Made by a program: the position numbers and the translations under genes
Source: Treponema sp.
GTDB lineage: Bacteria; Spirochaetota; Spirochaetia; Treponematales; Breznakiellaceae
DNA: 59,491 nt
NCBI GenBank assembly: GCA_031254315.1
Contig: JAIRUQ010000096.1
Coordinates: 1-59,491, forward strand
Reading direction: 5' to 3'
The notes under the pieces: generated by a model
What the model saw: the letters and a program-made list of their open reading frames with translations, nothing else
Databases searched by the model: none
Told to the model about the DNA's origin: nothing
Shown: positions 22,105-31,676 of the stretch, piece by piece
Layout: every line of letters begins with the position of its first letter
Numbering within the stretch: the stretch's first letter is position 1

Positions 22105-23925
22105 TTAATTTTCTAAAACCGCTCTTATGCGGCGTACCCCTGCCGAGGAAGACTGTTCTTTCTGTATTTTGAATGTCCCAAGAAGCCCGGTACGCTCTAC
22201 ATGTGGACCGCCGCAGACCTCTTTTGAGAAAAAATCCGCCGCCGAATTGCCGACAGTGTAGACTTTTACCTGCTCCTCGTATTTTTCTCCAAAAAGGGCA
22301 ATCGCCCCCGCAGATTTCGCCTCTTCAAGCCCCATAGTTTCCATAAAAACAGGCAAATCCTTCTTTATCTGCTCATTGACGATGTCTTCCGCCTTTTTGA
22401 TTTCTTCCTCAGTCATTGGCGCGTTATGGACAAAGTCAAAGCGAAGCCGCTCCGCGGTGATATTACTGCCCTTTTGCGCGACATGGTCTCCAAGGATTGT
22501 TTTTAACGCCCTTTGCAGAAGGTGGGTAGCTGTGTGGTATTTAACAGCCATTTCCCCCTGATCGCCAAGACCGCCCTTAAAAGACTGACCGCTTTGGGAG
22601 CGTGAAAGGTCTTGGTGTTTTTTGAAAGCATCGTCGAACTCTTCCCTGTTTACCGTCATTCCTTTTTCCGCGGCAAGTTCTTCCGTCAATTCAATGGGGA
22701 AGCCGTAAGTATCGTAAAGTTTGAAAGCAAGCCGCCCCGACATGAGTTTTCGCGGGTCTTTAAGCAAATTGGGGAGCAACTTTTCAAACTCATGTTCGCC
22801 CTTCTGCAGAGTTTCCTTGAATTTTTCTTCTTCCTTGTTAAGTTCATTCATAATGAAAGTACGGTTCTCTTCAAGCTCCGGGTATGAGTTTTTTGACTGT
22901 TCTATGACAACTTCGGCAATATGAAAGAGGCTTACACCGTTATCTGAAAGTTTTCTCCCGTGCCGCACGGCTCTGCGTATTAATCTGCGCAAAACATAAC
23001 CGGCTCCCACATTGGAAGGGGAAACCGCTTTTGGATCGCCAAGGATAAAAGTCGCCGAGCGAGTATGATCCGCGATGATCCGTATTGAGTGATCTGTTTC
23101 GCTGTCTGCGCGCCCCTCGTATTTAAATTTTCCCGCTTTTTCAATTGCCGCAATAATAGGCGCGAAGATTGCTGTGTCGTACACGCTGGTTTTTCCGTTC
23201 AGCACAGTTACGGTTCTTTCAATACCCATGCCTGTATCGACGCATTTTCGTTTAAGTGGCTCATATTCTCCTTCTGCGTTTTTATTATACTGCATAAAAA
23301 CATCATTCCAGATTTCAAGCCATTTTCCGCAGGAACAACCGGGTTTGCAATCATTGCTACACGGAGTTTCTCCTGTGTAGTAAAACATTTCGGTATCCGG
23401 TCCGCATGGTCCTGTTGTTCCGGCAGGTCCCCACCAGTTGTCTTTTCTGGGCAGATACGCAATTTTGTTTTCGGCGATTCCTAAACTTTTCCAAACTGCC
23501 GCCGACTCATCGTCTTTGGGGATTTCACCTTCGCCCTGAAAAACCGTTACTCCCAATTTTTCGATTGGAATATTCAGCCACTGAGGTGAGGTTAAAAACT
23601 CAAAGCTCATTTTTATCGCTTCTTCTTTAAAGTAATCCCCAAGCGACCAGTTCCCAAGCATTTCAAAAAAAGTTAAATGACTTGGGTCTCCCACGCTGTC
23701 AATATCTCCGGTACGGATGCATTTTTGAAAATCCACAAGCCTTTTGCCTGCCGGATGTTCCGCCCCAAGCAAATAGGGAACAAGCGGATGCATTCCGGCC
23801 GTTGTAAAAAGCACGGTTGGGTCATTTTCCGGCAGTAGGGATTTCCCCTGTATCTGCGTATGCCCTTTAGAGAGAAAAAAGTTGATATATTTGCTACGAA
23901 GCTCATCAGCCGTTAAACCATTCAT
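22105..23925 (-). CDS. alaS: Alanyl-tRNA synthetase, short spirochaetal form
   Basis: A 606-residue enzyme. The start MNGLTADELRSKY is chosen over an ATG 7 codons upstream, because the longer reading enters repeat DNA. Class II catalytic motifs are present: FLSKGHTQIQGKSLLPENDP, TAGMHPLVPYLLG, GTTGPCGPDTEMF, and GAGYVLRRLIRRA. The editing domain has YHTATHLLQRAL and CGGPHVERTGLLG (metal-binding). The protein stops soon after the editing domain and lacks the C-terminal oligomerisation (C-Ala) domain, as in other spirochaetes. No Shine-Dalgarno sequence lies upstream. A promoter at 23932-23960 would give an almost leaderless mRNA. Confidence 0.95.
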   Translation of the reverse strand: MNGLTADELRSKYINFFLSKGHTQIQGKSLLPENDPTVLFTTAGMHPLVPYLLGAEHPAGKRLVDFQKCIRTGDIDSVGDPSHLTFFEMLGNWSLGDYFKEEAIKMSFEFLTSPQWLNIPIEKLGVTVFQGEGEIPKDDESAAVWKSLGIAENKIAYLPRKDNWWGPAGTTGPCGPDTEMFYYTGETPCSNDCKPGCSCGKWLEIWNDVFMQYNKNAEGEYEPLKRKCVDTGMGIERTVTVLNGKTSVYDTAIFAPIIAAIEKAGKFKYEGRADSETDHSIRIIADHTRSATFILGDPKAVSPSNVGAGYVLRRLIRRAVRHGRKLSDNGVSLFHIAEVVIEQSKNSYPELEENRTFIMNELNKEEEKFKETLQKGEHEFEKLLPNLLKDPRKLMSGRLAFKLYDTYGFPIELTEELAAEKGMTVNREEFDDAFKKHQDLSRSQSGQSFKGGLGDQGEMAVKYHTATHLLQRALKTILGDHVAQKGSNITAERLRFDFVHNAPMTEEEIKKAEDIVNEQIKKDLPVFMETMGLEEAKSAGAIALFGEKYEEQVKVYTVGNSAADFFSKEVCGGPHVERTGLLGTFKIQKEQSSSAGVRRIRAVLEN

Positions 23926-23931
23926 GGGGGA

Positions 23932-23960
23932 ATGATAACATAACAATTAGCAATGAGCAA
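23932..23960 (-). promoter_or_regulatory. Putative alaS promoter with -35 inside repeat B
   Basis: On the minus strand TTGCTC (23955-23960) and TATCAT (23932-23937) are 17 bases apart, and the ATG follows after 6 bases. The -35 lies in the AATGAGCAATGAGC repeat. Confidence 0.45.
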
Positions 23961-24185
23961 TGAGCAATGATGTGGCGGCGTGCTTAGCGAAGGCTACGAG
24001 ATTAGCCAATGAGCAATGAAGGGACGGCGTTCTTAACGCAAGCGGCGAGATTGGACAATGAGCAATGGAAAAAGAGAAAAGAGAAAAGAGAAAAGAATAA
24101 AGATTCAACTACGGAGAGATTAATAATCTGTCCTCTGTGGTTGAATATTCTTCATTGCTCATTTCTCATTGCTAATTGCTCATTT
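23944..24185. repeat. Family B repeat block (B3) with inverted arm
   Basis: Two GC-rich cores (GCGGCGTGCTTAGCG... and ACGGCGTTCTTAACG...) are framed by AATGAGCAATG units to 24068. Then comes a purine-rich AAAAGAG stretch, a family C piece (24113-24144) and an inverted arm (24153-24185, ATTGCTCATTTCTCATTGC). The left and right arms could pair over about 25 bases. The block separates the divergent alaS and hflX. Confidence 0.7.
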
Positions 24186-24254
24186 TTCTTACCCAACTCC
24201 CTATTCCCACTTTATATTTGTCTTAATTAGTACAATTAGTTGACAAATTCATTG

Positions 24255-24260
24255 TATAAT
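24255..24260 (+). promoter_or_regulatory. TATAAT -10 box of hflX, leaderless arrangement
   Basis: TATAAT ends 7 bases before the hflX ATG (24268), so transcription would start at or next to the start codon. No Shine-Dalgarno sequence is present. No good -35 lies at 17 bases; TTGACA at 24240 is too close. Confidence 0.5.
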
Positions 24261-24267
24261 ATCCCCT

Positions 24268-25374
24268 ATGCAGAAACTCTACGAAACACAGGAAAAACCG
24301 AAAAGAGCGTTTCTCGTCAGTATAGTAGGCAGTGCCGGCTCTGAGTCTCAAGTTCGGGAGATTAATGGGTTGGCGGAGACTCTTGGGTTACAAATCGCCG
24401 CCCACGAAAAAATCCGTGTTAGAGAAAAAAGCCCGAAATTTGGAATGGGAAGCGGAAAAGCAGAAGAATTGGCGAAAAAAGCGGCTGACATTTCAGCGGA
24501 TTTGCTGGTTTTTGACTGGGCTCCAAGCCCCTCTCAGCAGAGGAATTGGGAAGAGCTTTCGGGAATCCCTGTTTTGGACAGGCAGGAACTGATAATCCGT
24601 ATTTTCGCGGACAGAGCGACTACCAGAGAAGCTGAACTTCAGGTCAATCTCGCTGAGCTTACATATTTTTTGCCCCGATTAACGCACAAATATATCGATC
24701 TTTCACGACAGAGGGGCGGACGTTATGGAACAAAGGGGGCAGGGGAGACAAAACTTGAAACCGACCGTAGAAAGCTGGAAAAGCGAATCAATCAGCTTGA
24801 AAAAGATATTGAACAGGTACGAAAACAACGCCAAACGCAAAGACGCCAAAGGGAGCGAAACAACCTTCCGGTATGCGCCATTGTCGGCTATACAAATGCC
24901 GGAAAATCCAGCCTGTTAAACGCCTTAACAGGCTCGGACGTTCAGACAGAGGATAAACTCTTTGTTACCCTCGATGCCGTTACTCGGCGTTTTCAGCCTG
25001 CCCCCGGCGTTTCCGTCCTCCTTACCGATACTGTCGGCTTTATCCGCAATCTTCCCCATTCGCTGATAAAAGCGTTTCGCTCAACACTGGAAGAAGCGTC
25101 TTTGGCGGACATCCTTATCCACATCTTGGACGCTTGCGACCCCGATATCGACAGAAATTACGAAACAACTCTTTCGGTACTTCAGGAACTTGGCGCTAAG
25201 GAACTACCTGTGCTTACGGTCTTAAATAAAATCGACTGTCTGCCCGTAGAGAGTGGTGAAAACGCTCTTGATGGTCTTCAAGACCGTTTCCCCGACAGTA
25301 TTGCCGTTTCTGTTAAAAAAGGGACAGGACTGGAGGCGCTAAAGGAGAGGATAGCGATGATGTCCAAGAAGTAA
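24268..25374 (+). CDS. hflX: Ribosome-associated GTPase HflX
   Basis: A 368-residue GTPase. The N-terminal domain has FGMGSGKAEELA and DRQELIIRIFADRA, and the linker has the hallmark LSRQRGGRYGTKGAGETKLE. G motifs are GYTNAGKSS (G1), LLTDTVGFIRNLP (G3) and LNKIDC (G4). HflX splits stalled or stress-inactivated ribosomes. The usual C-terminal extension is absent beyond the G domain, which is normal for shorter HflX. It stands alone, divergent from alaS. Confidence 0.95.
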   Translation: MQKLYETQEKPKRAFLVSIVGSAGSESQVREINGLAETLGLQIAAHEKIRVREKSPKFGMGSGKAEELAKKAADISADLLVFDWAPSPSQQRNWEELSGIPVLDRQELIIRIFADRATTREAELQVNLAELTYFLPRLTHKYIDLSRQRGGRYGTKGAGETKLETDRRKLEKRINQLEKDIEQVRKQRQTQRRQRERNNLPVCAIVGYTNAGKSSLLNALTGSDVQTEDKLFVTLDAVTRRFQPAPGVSVLLTDTVGFIRNLPHSLIKAFRSTLEEASLADILIHILDACDPDIDRNYETTLSVLQELGAKELPVLTVLNKIDCLPVESGENALDGLQDRFPDSIAVSVKKGTGLEALKERIAMMSKK

Positions 25375-25383
25375 GAATTTTAC

Positions 25384-25504
25384 CACACGCCCAAAATGTC
25401 CAGCGTTTAAGCTGGACAACCGAATAAGTCAACACGGCGTGGCGCAGATTGAAGGTCAATGCAAGAGTATGGGGGGCGCGAGGACTTTAGTCCGAGAGCG
25501 CGCC
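25384..25504 (+). repeat. Dispersed repeat family A (A3)
   Basis: It starts CACACGCCCAAAATG. It contains the stem TGTCCAGC/GCTGGACA (25397-25404, 25411-25418), then AACACGGCGTGGCGCAG and the GCGCG-framed GGAC-TTTA-GTCC palindrome. It follows the hflX stop by 10 bases and may act as its terminator. Confidence 0.8.
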
Positions 25505-25506
25505 TT

Positions 25507-25586
25507 AACACGGAGTTTCACGGAGGAAAAGAAAGAACTCGTACCAAAACTCCGTGTTTCTCCGTGTCCTCCGTGGTTTAATATTC
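25507..25586. repeat. Dispersed repeat family C (C5)
   Basis: Arms ACACGGAGTTTCACGGAGG and CTCCGTGTCCTCCGTGG form a palindrome around a GAAAG-rich spacer. A further piece with TTCGTCCTATTCGTGTAATT (25625-25650) matches 3370-3400. Together with A3 these repeats fill the whole 341-base gap before the next gene. Confidence 0.75.
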
Positions 25587-25715
25587 TTCTTGGGCAGTCT
25601 GCCCATGTATTTATTCGTTTTCATTCGTCCTATTCGTGTAATTCGTTGACTCTTTACTTGGTAATGGTGTTGCTTTTTTTCCCTTTTTTATGATAATATA
25701 AGCAAGGAGTGAAAA

Positions 25716-27230
25716 ATGGCTGAAGACCTGATGGATAAAGTATTTTCATTATTTTCGGGGGATGGCACAACCGATGATAAGCAGAATATGCTTAAGCAAA
25801 TCGGCAAAGAAATGAGCCAGAATAAGTATGCCAAGTATTTCCGTGTAAAATCAGAAGAAACAGACCCCGCGTTTTTATCGCTTTTATTTTCCATATACAA
25901 AGTCATCTATCCTATAAAACAATTCATGAAAGATGACAAAAAACTGGCTCAGCTAAGGCAGTTAACCGTAGAATCCTGCATCGACCCCAATATACAGGAG
26001 ATAGTAAAGCGGCTGGATATTTCTACCCTTGAACAAAAAGCAAAAACTATGCAGGGAGAAGCCCTTATTTCCTCAATACAGGCGGATGTAGAGTTGCTTG
26101 TCAAACAGTTTGACCAGCGCCATATAGCCGCTGTAAACCACCGCTATGAAATGGCGGCGGCGTTAAATCAGCTTGTAAAGTACAATTTTCCCGGTCTTTT
26201 TAAGAAATTTGACTCTCATTTTACAGACGGGAGCTTTTTGGTTGAGCCAAAATTCCCGGCTGTCAAAACTATCCTCATTATAGACCAATTAGGGGACTTT
26301 TTAACCGCAACCCAGCTCCTAAAGCCGGAGGAGGACTGGGGAGGTCTCTTAAAACTCCTTGAGGTATGCGAGGGGCAGGAGCTTGTAAACCTTGAACAGT
26401 TCACTGCAATGATCAAAACCATCAGAGACCTGCACGCGACCGGATTTATTGAGCAAATGGTGAGATATACCCTCAGAAACCCGGTTTGGCAGTGGAAACA
26501 TCTGGCTTTGCACGAAACTATCGGCGATACATGGCTGGAAGCCAAGAAAAAGGAAGCCTTAGGGTATATAAGTAAGGTCAACAGCGCGAAAAAAAGCGGT
26601 CAGATAAGCGCGATTACAAAGCAAATCTTTGAATCTTCCGACCTTACAAGGCTTGAAAATTACAATGTGCCCCTAAACGATATGTACCGCAAAAGAGGCT
26701 TGGATTATTTTGCCTATGCCGAGGGCTTGAACTATCTAAAAGCCTTTATGGACGACTATATAGAGAAAGATATCAAAGAATTATGCGATATTTTGATTAT
26801 TCGCGGGCAGTGGACAAATAATTCACTGTCCAGGGAGATGAGCGAAGCCCTTCACGCGATACTGGCAATAACTCAGAATATTAACGATTTGGACACGGTT
26901 ATGTCCGAAGAGGGGGCGGACGGTTCACGCCTACACGCCGCTATGCTGAGGGTTGACCGCGACCAGACGCAGGTTCGCTACATTAACAGCATCGTCGGGA
27001 AGGTCAACGGCGAGGCTTTAGAGATAATTAACGAGGCGGCTCAGGCATTGATAATAATCGGGAAAAATCTGAAAAACCTCATTGAGGATGTCCAGAAAAA
27101 GCACCCCGAATTACTCGTTAATTGGAGAGAGGTAAATTTAGCCTCCAAAGAGCCTATGACCCAAAGAATGATCGATACTTTCAAGAAAATTAACTATTTT
27201 ATACAATTAATGCGCCTTTGTACCCAGTAA
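25716..27230 (+). CDS. Spirochaete-specific protein, DUF5312-like
   Basis: A 504-residue, probably cytoplasmic, helix-rich protein with an AAGGAG site before ATG. There is no signal peptide or membrane helix. The N-terminus MAEDLMDKVFSLFSGDG and the position directly upstream of the V-ATPase operon match a protein conserved in treponemes (DUF5312, recalled, not searched). Catalytic motifs are not visible. A separate promoter pair follows it, so it may be transcribed apart from the ATPase genes. Confidence 0.65.
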   Translation: MAEDLMDKVFSLFSGDGTTDDKQNMLKQIGKEMSQNKYAKYFRVKSEETDPAFLSLLFSIYKVIYPIKQFMKDDKKLAQLRQLTVESCIDPNIQEIVKRLDISTLEQKAKTMQGEALISSIQADVELLVKQFDQRHIAAVNHRYEMAAALNQLVKYNFPGLFKKFDSHFTDGSFLVEPKFPAVKTILIIDQLGDFLTATQLLKPEEDWGGLLKLLEVCEGQELVNLEQFTAMIKTIRDLHATGFIEQMVRYTLRNPVWQWKHLALHETIGDTWLEAKKKEALGYISKVNSAKKSGQISAITKQIFESSDLTRLENYNVPLNDMYRKRGLDYFAYAEGLNYLKAFMDDYIEKDIKELCDILIIRGQWTNNSLSREMSEALHAILAITQNINDLDTVMSEEGADGSRLHAAMLRVDRDQTQVRYINSIVGKVNGEALEIINEAAQALIIIGKNLKNLIEDVQKKHPELLVNWREVNLASKEPMTQRMIDTFKKINYFIQLMRLCTQ

Positions 27231-27283
27231 AAAATACCGGGGGCTAAAAACTTCAATTTTTGGGAATTTTCGTACTATATTAC

Positions 27284-27312
27284 TTGCATAAATTTATGAT
27301 TTAATGTAGAAT
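27284..27312 (+). promoter_or_regulatory. Promoter P1 upstream of the V-ATPase operon
   Basis: TTGCAT (27284-27289) and TAGAAT (27307-27312), 17 bases apart. It resembles P2 downstream in sequence through the spacer (AAATTTA then TAATG). Confidence 0.5.
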
Positions 27313-27361
27313 AATTTTGCGATTTTGTATAATTATCGAATTTTTGTACTTAATAAAATGC

Positions 27362-27390
27362 TTGCGCAAATTTACCAGATAATGTACAAT
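27362..27390 (+). promoter_or_regulatory. Promoter P2 upstream of the V-ATPase operon
   Basis: TTGCGC (27362-27367) and TACAAT (27385-27390), 17 bases apart. The expected transcription start is about 25 bases before the subunit E ATG (27423), which has AAGGAAGAGG as ribosome site. Confidence 0.55.
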
Positions 27391-27422
27391 TATCCATAAC
27401 AATCAAAAAGGAAGAGGAAAAT

Positions 27423-28037
27423 ATGGAAATTCAAGTTCAAGAGCTAATTGATAAGATAAAAAAGGACGGGATTAGGGCGGCTACAGAAGACGCGAATCGT
27501 ATAAAAGCGGAGGCTGAAACCGAAGCCAAGCGCATTATTGACAGCGCTAAAAAAGAAGCGGACGACCTTATATCAAGGGCGAAGCAGGATGCCGAGCGTT
27601 CTGAAAAAGCCGGAATTGCCGCTTTACAGCAGGCGTCGCGTAATCTTGTTCTGGCTTTCAGGGATGAAATACAGGCTTTATTAAACAAGATAGTATCTGA
27701 AAAAGTTGGCGGAAATTATAACGAAGATATCCTGAAAGCCACTCTGCCTGAATTGTTAAAATCATGGGCGGCAAAAGGCGGTGATAACCTCGCTGTAATT
27801 CTGCCGGAAGACACCCTCAACAAACTTCAAGGCTTCTTTAACGATAAGATGAAAGATGAAATGAAAAAGGGCGTAGAATTAAAATCGAACCGTAAATTAT
27901 CTTCCGGTTTCCATATTTCCAATAAAGAAGGTTCTGTTTACTATGATTTCTCAGCGGAAGCGGTTGTAGAACTGCTTTCAGCCTACCTAAACCCCAAATT
28001 GGCAGGAGTTCTTAAAGACTCGGCAAAAGGAATTTAA
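27423..28037 (+). CDS. atpE: V-type ATPase subunit E
   Basis: A 204-residue protein. The N-terminal half is a long charged helix rich in Ala/Glu/Lys (about 1-95, for example AEAETEAKRIIDSAKKEADD), the stator stalk. The C-terminal half is globular with KGGDNLAVILPEDTL and DFSAEAVVELLSAYLNPKL. It joins the catalytic head to subunit I as peripheral stalk. First gene of the operon E, DUF2764, A, B, D, I, K. The symbol follows common V-type use and should not be confused with F-type epsilon or c subunits. Confidence 0.85.
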   Translation: MEIQVQELIDKIKKDGIRAATEDANRIKAEAETEAKRIIDSAKKEADDLISRAKQDAERSEKAGIAALQQASRNLVLAFRDEIQALLNKIVSEKVGGNYNEDILKATLPELLKSWAAKGGDNLAVILPEDTLNKLQGFFNDKMKDEMKKGVELKSNRKLSSGFHISNKEGSVYYDFSAEAVVELLSAYLNPKLAGVLKDSAKGI

Positions 28038-28041
28038 CAGG

Positions 28042-28602
28042 TTGTCCTACATTTACCTAATGGCACAGCTTCCGTATCTCATGTATGAACAAAAGCCGCC
28101 GATGTCTTCGCAGAGTTTTATCGCTTTAGCTGAAGATTTTCTAACCAAAAAGGACGCGGCTCTTTTAAGGCGTCTTGCCTCCTCCTCTTCTGTAAATAGC
28201 GAGGCAACAGGCTGTAATTTTATTGATGAATGGATGATGTGGGATCACGCTTTGCGGCTTAACCTTGCAAAAGAGCGTATTATCAAACAAAAAAAAGAAA
28301 ACATGCAAGTTAGTGAGCCTCCTGTCTTTCCTCTGGAAGCCGCCGCCGCCGCTTCCAAAGCCGTTGATGAAGAATCTCCCTTAGTAGGAGAAAAGATACT
28401 GGACAAAGCGCGCTGGCTCGCTCTTGATGCGATTTTAAGCATCGGTTATTTCAACCGTGAAAGCGTCTATGCGTATTATTTAAAATTGTTATTACTTGAG
28501 AGATACCAATCCTTCAATGAAGAAAAAGGATTCGCTGAATATAAATCACTGTACGATTCCATTGTGGAAAACGCGCAGAATTCTCTGGGAGAACTTAAAT
28601 GA
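28042..28602 (+). CDS. DUF2764-family protein of the V-ATPase operon
   Basis: A 186-residue protein with a TTG start (28042) 4 bases after subunit E. The N-terminal SYIYLMAQLPYLMY fits the usual start of DUF2764 proteins (YY-x-LIASLP pattern), which supports TTG. An Ala/Lys-rich middle part follows. It lies where other V-ATPase operons encode subunit C, and no other C subunit is visible, so it may take that role (inference). It overlaps the subunit A start by ATGA. Confidence 0.7.
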   Translation: MSYIYLMAQLPYLMYEQKPPMSSQSFIALAEDFLTKKDAALLRRLASSSSVNSEATGCNFIDEWMMWDHALRLNLAKERIIKQKKENMQVSEPPVFPLEAAAAASKAVDEESPLVGEKILDKARWLALDAILSIGYFNRESVYAYYLKLLLLERYQSFNEEKGFAEYKSLYDSIVENAQNSLGELK

Positions 28603-30359
28603 TCGGAACAAAAGGAAAGGTGACGGCTGTTAATGGCAATATGGTAAGCGTCCGTTTTAACGGAGTTGTTTCCATGAACGAAGTCGGTTATGTGAAAGTA
28701 GCCGAAACACGGTTAAAGGGCGAAGTAATCCGTATTCGCGGAGAGATTTGCCAGCTTCAAGTCTTTGAAATTACCAAAGGTATTTCAATTGACGATGAAG
28801 TGGAATTTACGGGGGATATGCTTTCCGTAGAATTAGGTCCGGGGCTACTTGGACAAGTCTACGACGGTCTTCAAAACCCTCTGCCTCAGTTGGCGAAGGC
28901 TACAGGTTTCTTCCTCGAAAGAGGCGTTTACCTTGAAGCGCTGTCTACGGAGACGAGCTGGCAGTTTACCCCTGTCGCTAAACAAGGCGATAAAGTTGAA
29001 AGAGGAGACACCTTGGGCACTGTCCCCGAAGGCTCCTTTACTCACCGGATAATGGTTCCTTTCAATTTATACGGAAGTTATACCGTTTCATGGGTAAAAA
29101 ACGAAGGAAGCTACAAAATCCGCGAAACAATAGCGGAGCTAACCGACGAAAAAGGAACCGCAGTTCAAGTAAAACTCAGCTTCAACTGGCCTGTAAAAAG
29201 AGCGGTTGACTGCTATGAAGAGCGGCAAAAACCTGTAGACCCCATGGTTACCCGCGTCCGTCTTATTGACACATTCTTCCCTGTAGCTCGCGGCGGCACT
29301 TACTGCATACCCGGTCCTTTCGGCGCGGGCAAGACCGTTCTCCAGCAGATAACAAGCCGTTTCGCGGATGTCGATATCGTAATTGTCGCGGCTTGCGGTG
29401 AGCGCGCCGGTGAAGTCGTAGAAACCTTAAAAGAATTCCCCGAACTTAAAGACGAAAAAACAGGACGCTCCTTAATGGAGAGGACAATTATTATTTGTAA
29501 CACTTCATCAATGCCTGTAGCGGCGCGCGAAGCTTCGGTTTATACCGCTGTTACGCTTGCCGAATATTACAGGCAGATGGGTCTTCATGTTCTTCTTCTT
29601 GCCGATTCAACAAGCCGCTGGGCGCAGGCGATGCGCGAAATGTCAGGGCGCTTGGAAGAAATCCCCGGTGAAGAAGCGTTCCCAGCTTACATGGAATCAA
29701 CAATCGCCAGCTTCTACGAAAGAGCGGGTATTGTGCGCCTGCGAAACGGAACCACCGGCTCCGTTACAATTGGCGGAACTGTAAGCCCCGCAGGCGGTAA
29801 CTTTGAAGAGCCTGTAACGCAGGCGACATTAAAAGTTGTCGGTGCGTTCCACGGTCTTTCGCGCGAACGCTCTGATGCGCGTAAGTTCCCGGCGATCCAT
29901 CCGCTTGATTCATGGTCAAAGTACAAGGGAATTATTGACAGCGCGAAAGTTGATTACGCGCATGGTTTTATGCGCAGGAGCGCGGAAGTTGAACAGATGA
30001 TGAAGGTTGTCGGCGAAGAGGGAACAAGCATCGAGGACTACATCATTTACATGAAGGGCGATTTGGTTGACTCTGTTTACTTCCAGCAGAATTCATTTGA
30101 CGCGGTAGATGCCGCTGTCAAACCGGATAGACAAATCTATGTATTCACCAAATTGCTTATTATTTTGGCGTCTCATTTTACTTTTGCGGACAAAAACGAA
30201 GCCCGTACATGGTTTAACAAGCTCAGACAGAAGTTCCTTGACTACAATGGTTCAGAATGGAAGAGCGAGCGTTTTGGAAGTCTCGAAGTTGAAATTGAGA
30301 ATGCGGTAAAGAGTCAATCACAGGGGCTTGATAAAGCCGCCGAAAAAATTATTTTCTAG
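28599..30359 (+). CDS. atpA: V-type ATPase catalytic subunit A
   Basis: A 586-residue catalytic subunit. The P-loop [12 protein letters not shown] (near residue 242), [38 protein letters not shown] and the insert with the A-subunit non-homologous region (about 110-190) are all present. It hydrolyses or makes ATP in the A3B3 head. It starts in ATGA overlap with DUF2764 and is followed by subunit B after 10 bases. Intact and full length. Confidence 0.97.
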   Translation: MIGTKGKVTAVNGNMVSVRFNGVVSMNEVGYVKVAETRLKGEVIRIRGEICQLQVFEITKGISIDDEVEFTGDMLSVELGPGLLGQVYDGLQNPLPQLAKATGFFLERGVYLEALSTETSWQFTPVAKQGDKVERGDTLGTVPEGSFTHRIMVPFNLYGSYTVSWVKNEGSYKIRETIAELTDEKGTAVQVKLSFNWPVKRAVDCYEERQKPVDPMVTRVRLIDTFFPVARGGTYCIPGPFGAGKTVLQQITSRFADVDIVIVAACGERAGEVVETLKEFPELKDEKTGRSLMERTIIICNTSSMPVAAREASVYTAVTLAEYYRQMGLHVLLLADSTSRWAQAMREMSGRLEEIPGEEAFPAYMESTIASFYERAGIVRLRNGTTGSVTIGGTVSPAGGNFEEPVTQATLKVVGAFHGLSRERSDARKFPAIHPLDSWSKYKGIIDSAKVDYAHGFMRRSAEVEQMMKVVGEEGTSIEDYIIYMKGDLVDSVYFQQNSFDAVDAAVKPDRQIYVFTKLLIILASHFTFADKNEARTWFNKLRQKFLDYNGSEWKSERFGSLEVEIENAVKSQSQGLDKAAEKIIF

Positions 30360-30369
30360 GACGGAAATT

Positions 30370-31668
30370 ATGAATAAGGTATATAGCAAAATTGAATCAA
30401 TAACCGGAAGCGTTATTACCGTTAAAGCTGACGGAATCCGTTACGGAGATTTGGCGGAAGTTGATACTGTATTTGGCACTTCACTTGCCGAAGTAAACCG
30501 TCTGCAAGGCGATACAGTTTCATTACAGGTTTTTGCAGGCGGACGGGGCATTTCAACAGGAGACGTTGTCCGCTTCTTGGGACGCCCGATGCAGGTTCCG
30601 TTTTCCGAGAACCTCATGGGCAGGGTGTTTTCCGGCTCAGGAAAACCGCGCGATAAAGGTCCCGCGTTACATGAAAACAAAATTCCCATTGGCGGTCCCT
30701 CTGTAAATCCTTCTCAGCGTATTATCCCGCGCAACATGATCCGCACCGGCATCCCGATGATCGACCTTTTTAACACATTGGTCGTCTCACAAAAACTGCC
30801 GATCTTTTCAGTCTCAGGCGAGCCGTACAACGAGCTTCTTTCCCGTATCGCGATGCAAGCCGAAGTTGACGTTATTGTTCTTGGCGGTATGGGTCTTAAA
30901 TACGACGACTATCTGAATTTTAAAGACACGCTTGAATCGGGCGGCGCTCTTGCGCGTACCGTAATGTTTGTGCATACAGCAAGCGATCCTACGGTAGAAT
31001 GTCTGATGATACCGGATATGTCTCTTGCCGTCGCCGAGCAATTCGCCCTTCAAGGCAAGGACGTGCTTGTACTGCTTACCGACATGACCAACTTTGCCGA
31101 CGCGATGAAAGAAATCTCGATTATTCAGGAGCAGGTTCCGTCTAACCGCGGTTATCCCGGCGACCTTTACAGCCAGTTGGCAAGCCGTTATGAAAAAGCC
31201 GTTGACTTTGAAACCGCAGGCTCTATCACCGTTCTTGGCGTTACAACAATGCCCGGCGATGACGTTACCCACCCAGTACCTGACAATACCGGATATATCA
31301 CAGAAGGGCAGTACTACCTTAAAAACGGACGCATTGAACCGTTCGGCTCTCTTTCCCGTCTTAAACAGCAGGTCAACGGCAAAACACGCGAAGACCACCG
31401 CGCTCTTATGGACGGCATGATCAAACTTTATTCCGCTTTCCGCGACACTCTGGAAAAGAAAGCGATGGGTTTTATCATGAGCAGTTGGGACGAAAAACTC
31501 TTAAAATACGGAGAAAACTTTGAAACAAGGATGATGGATCTTTCGGTCAATATCCCGCTTGAAAAAGCGCTGGATTTGGGCTGGGAAATTCTCGCCACTT
31601 GTTTTAATCCCGAAGAAACCGGCTTGCGCACAGAACTGATAAATAAATTCTGGCCCAAAAAAGATTAG
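30370..31668 (+). CDS. atpB: V-type ATPase regulatory subunit B
   Basis: A 432-residue protein. The start [13 protein letters not shown] is chosen because a ribosome site and homologous N-terminus begin here; an earlier in-frame ATG lies inside subunit A. It lacks the Walker lysine ([16 protein letters not shown] in the P-loop place), as expected for the non-catalytic subunit. [16 protein letters not shown] and TQYPLD-equivalent [15 protein letters not shown] are conserved. It alternates with A in the head. Confidence 0.96.
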   Translation: MNKVYSKIESITGSVITVKADGIRYGDLAEVDTVFGTSLAEVNRLQGDTVSLQVFAGGRGISTGDVVRFLGRPMQVPFSENLMGRVFSGSGKPRDKGPALHENKIPIGGPSVNPSQRIIPRNMIRTGIPMIDLFNTLVVSQKLPIFSVSGEPYNELLSRIAMQAEVDVIVLGGMGLKYDDYLNFKDTLESGGALARTVMFVHTASDPTVECLMIPDMSLAVAEQFALQGKDVLVLLTDMTNFADAMKEISIIQEQVPSNRGYPGDLYSQLASRYEKAVDFETAGSITVLGVTTMPGDDVTHPVPDNTGYITEGQYYLKNGRIEPFGSLSRLKQQVNGKTREDHRALMDGMIKLYSAFRDTLEKKAMGFIMSSWDEKLLKYGENFETRMMDLSVNIPLEKALDLGWEILATCFNPEETGLRTELINKFWPKKD

Positions 31669-31676
31669 GAAGGTAA

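Noticed and set aside
24009..24230. A 73-codon plus-strand frame between alaS and hflX.
   Set aside because: It consists of family B and C repeats in translation (LHCSFLIANCSF) and has no ribosome site.
25439..25693. An 84-codon plus-strand frame after hflX.
   Set aside because: It lies wholly in repeats A3 and C5 and has no coding features.
30814..31398. A 194-codon minus-strand frame inside subunit B.
   Set aside because: It is a shadow of the well conserved atpB gene; long antisense frames arise from its codon use.
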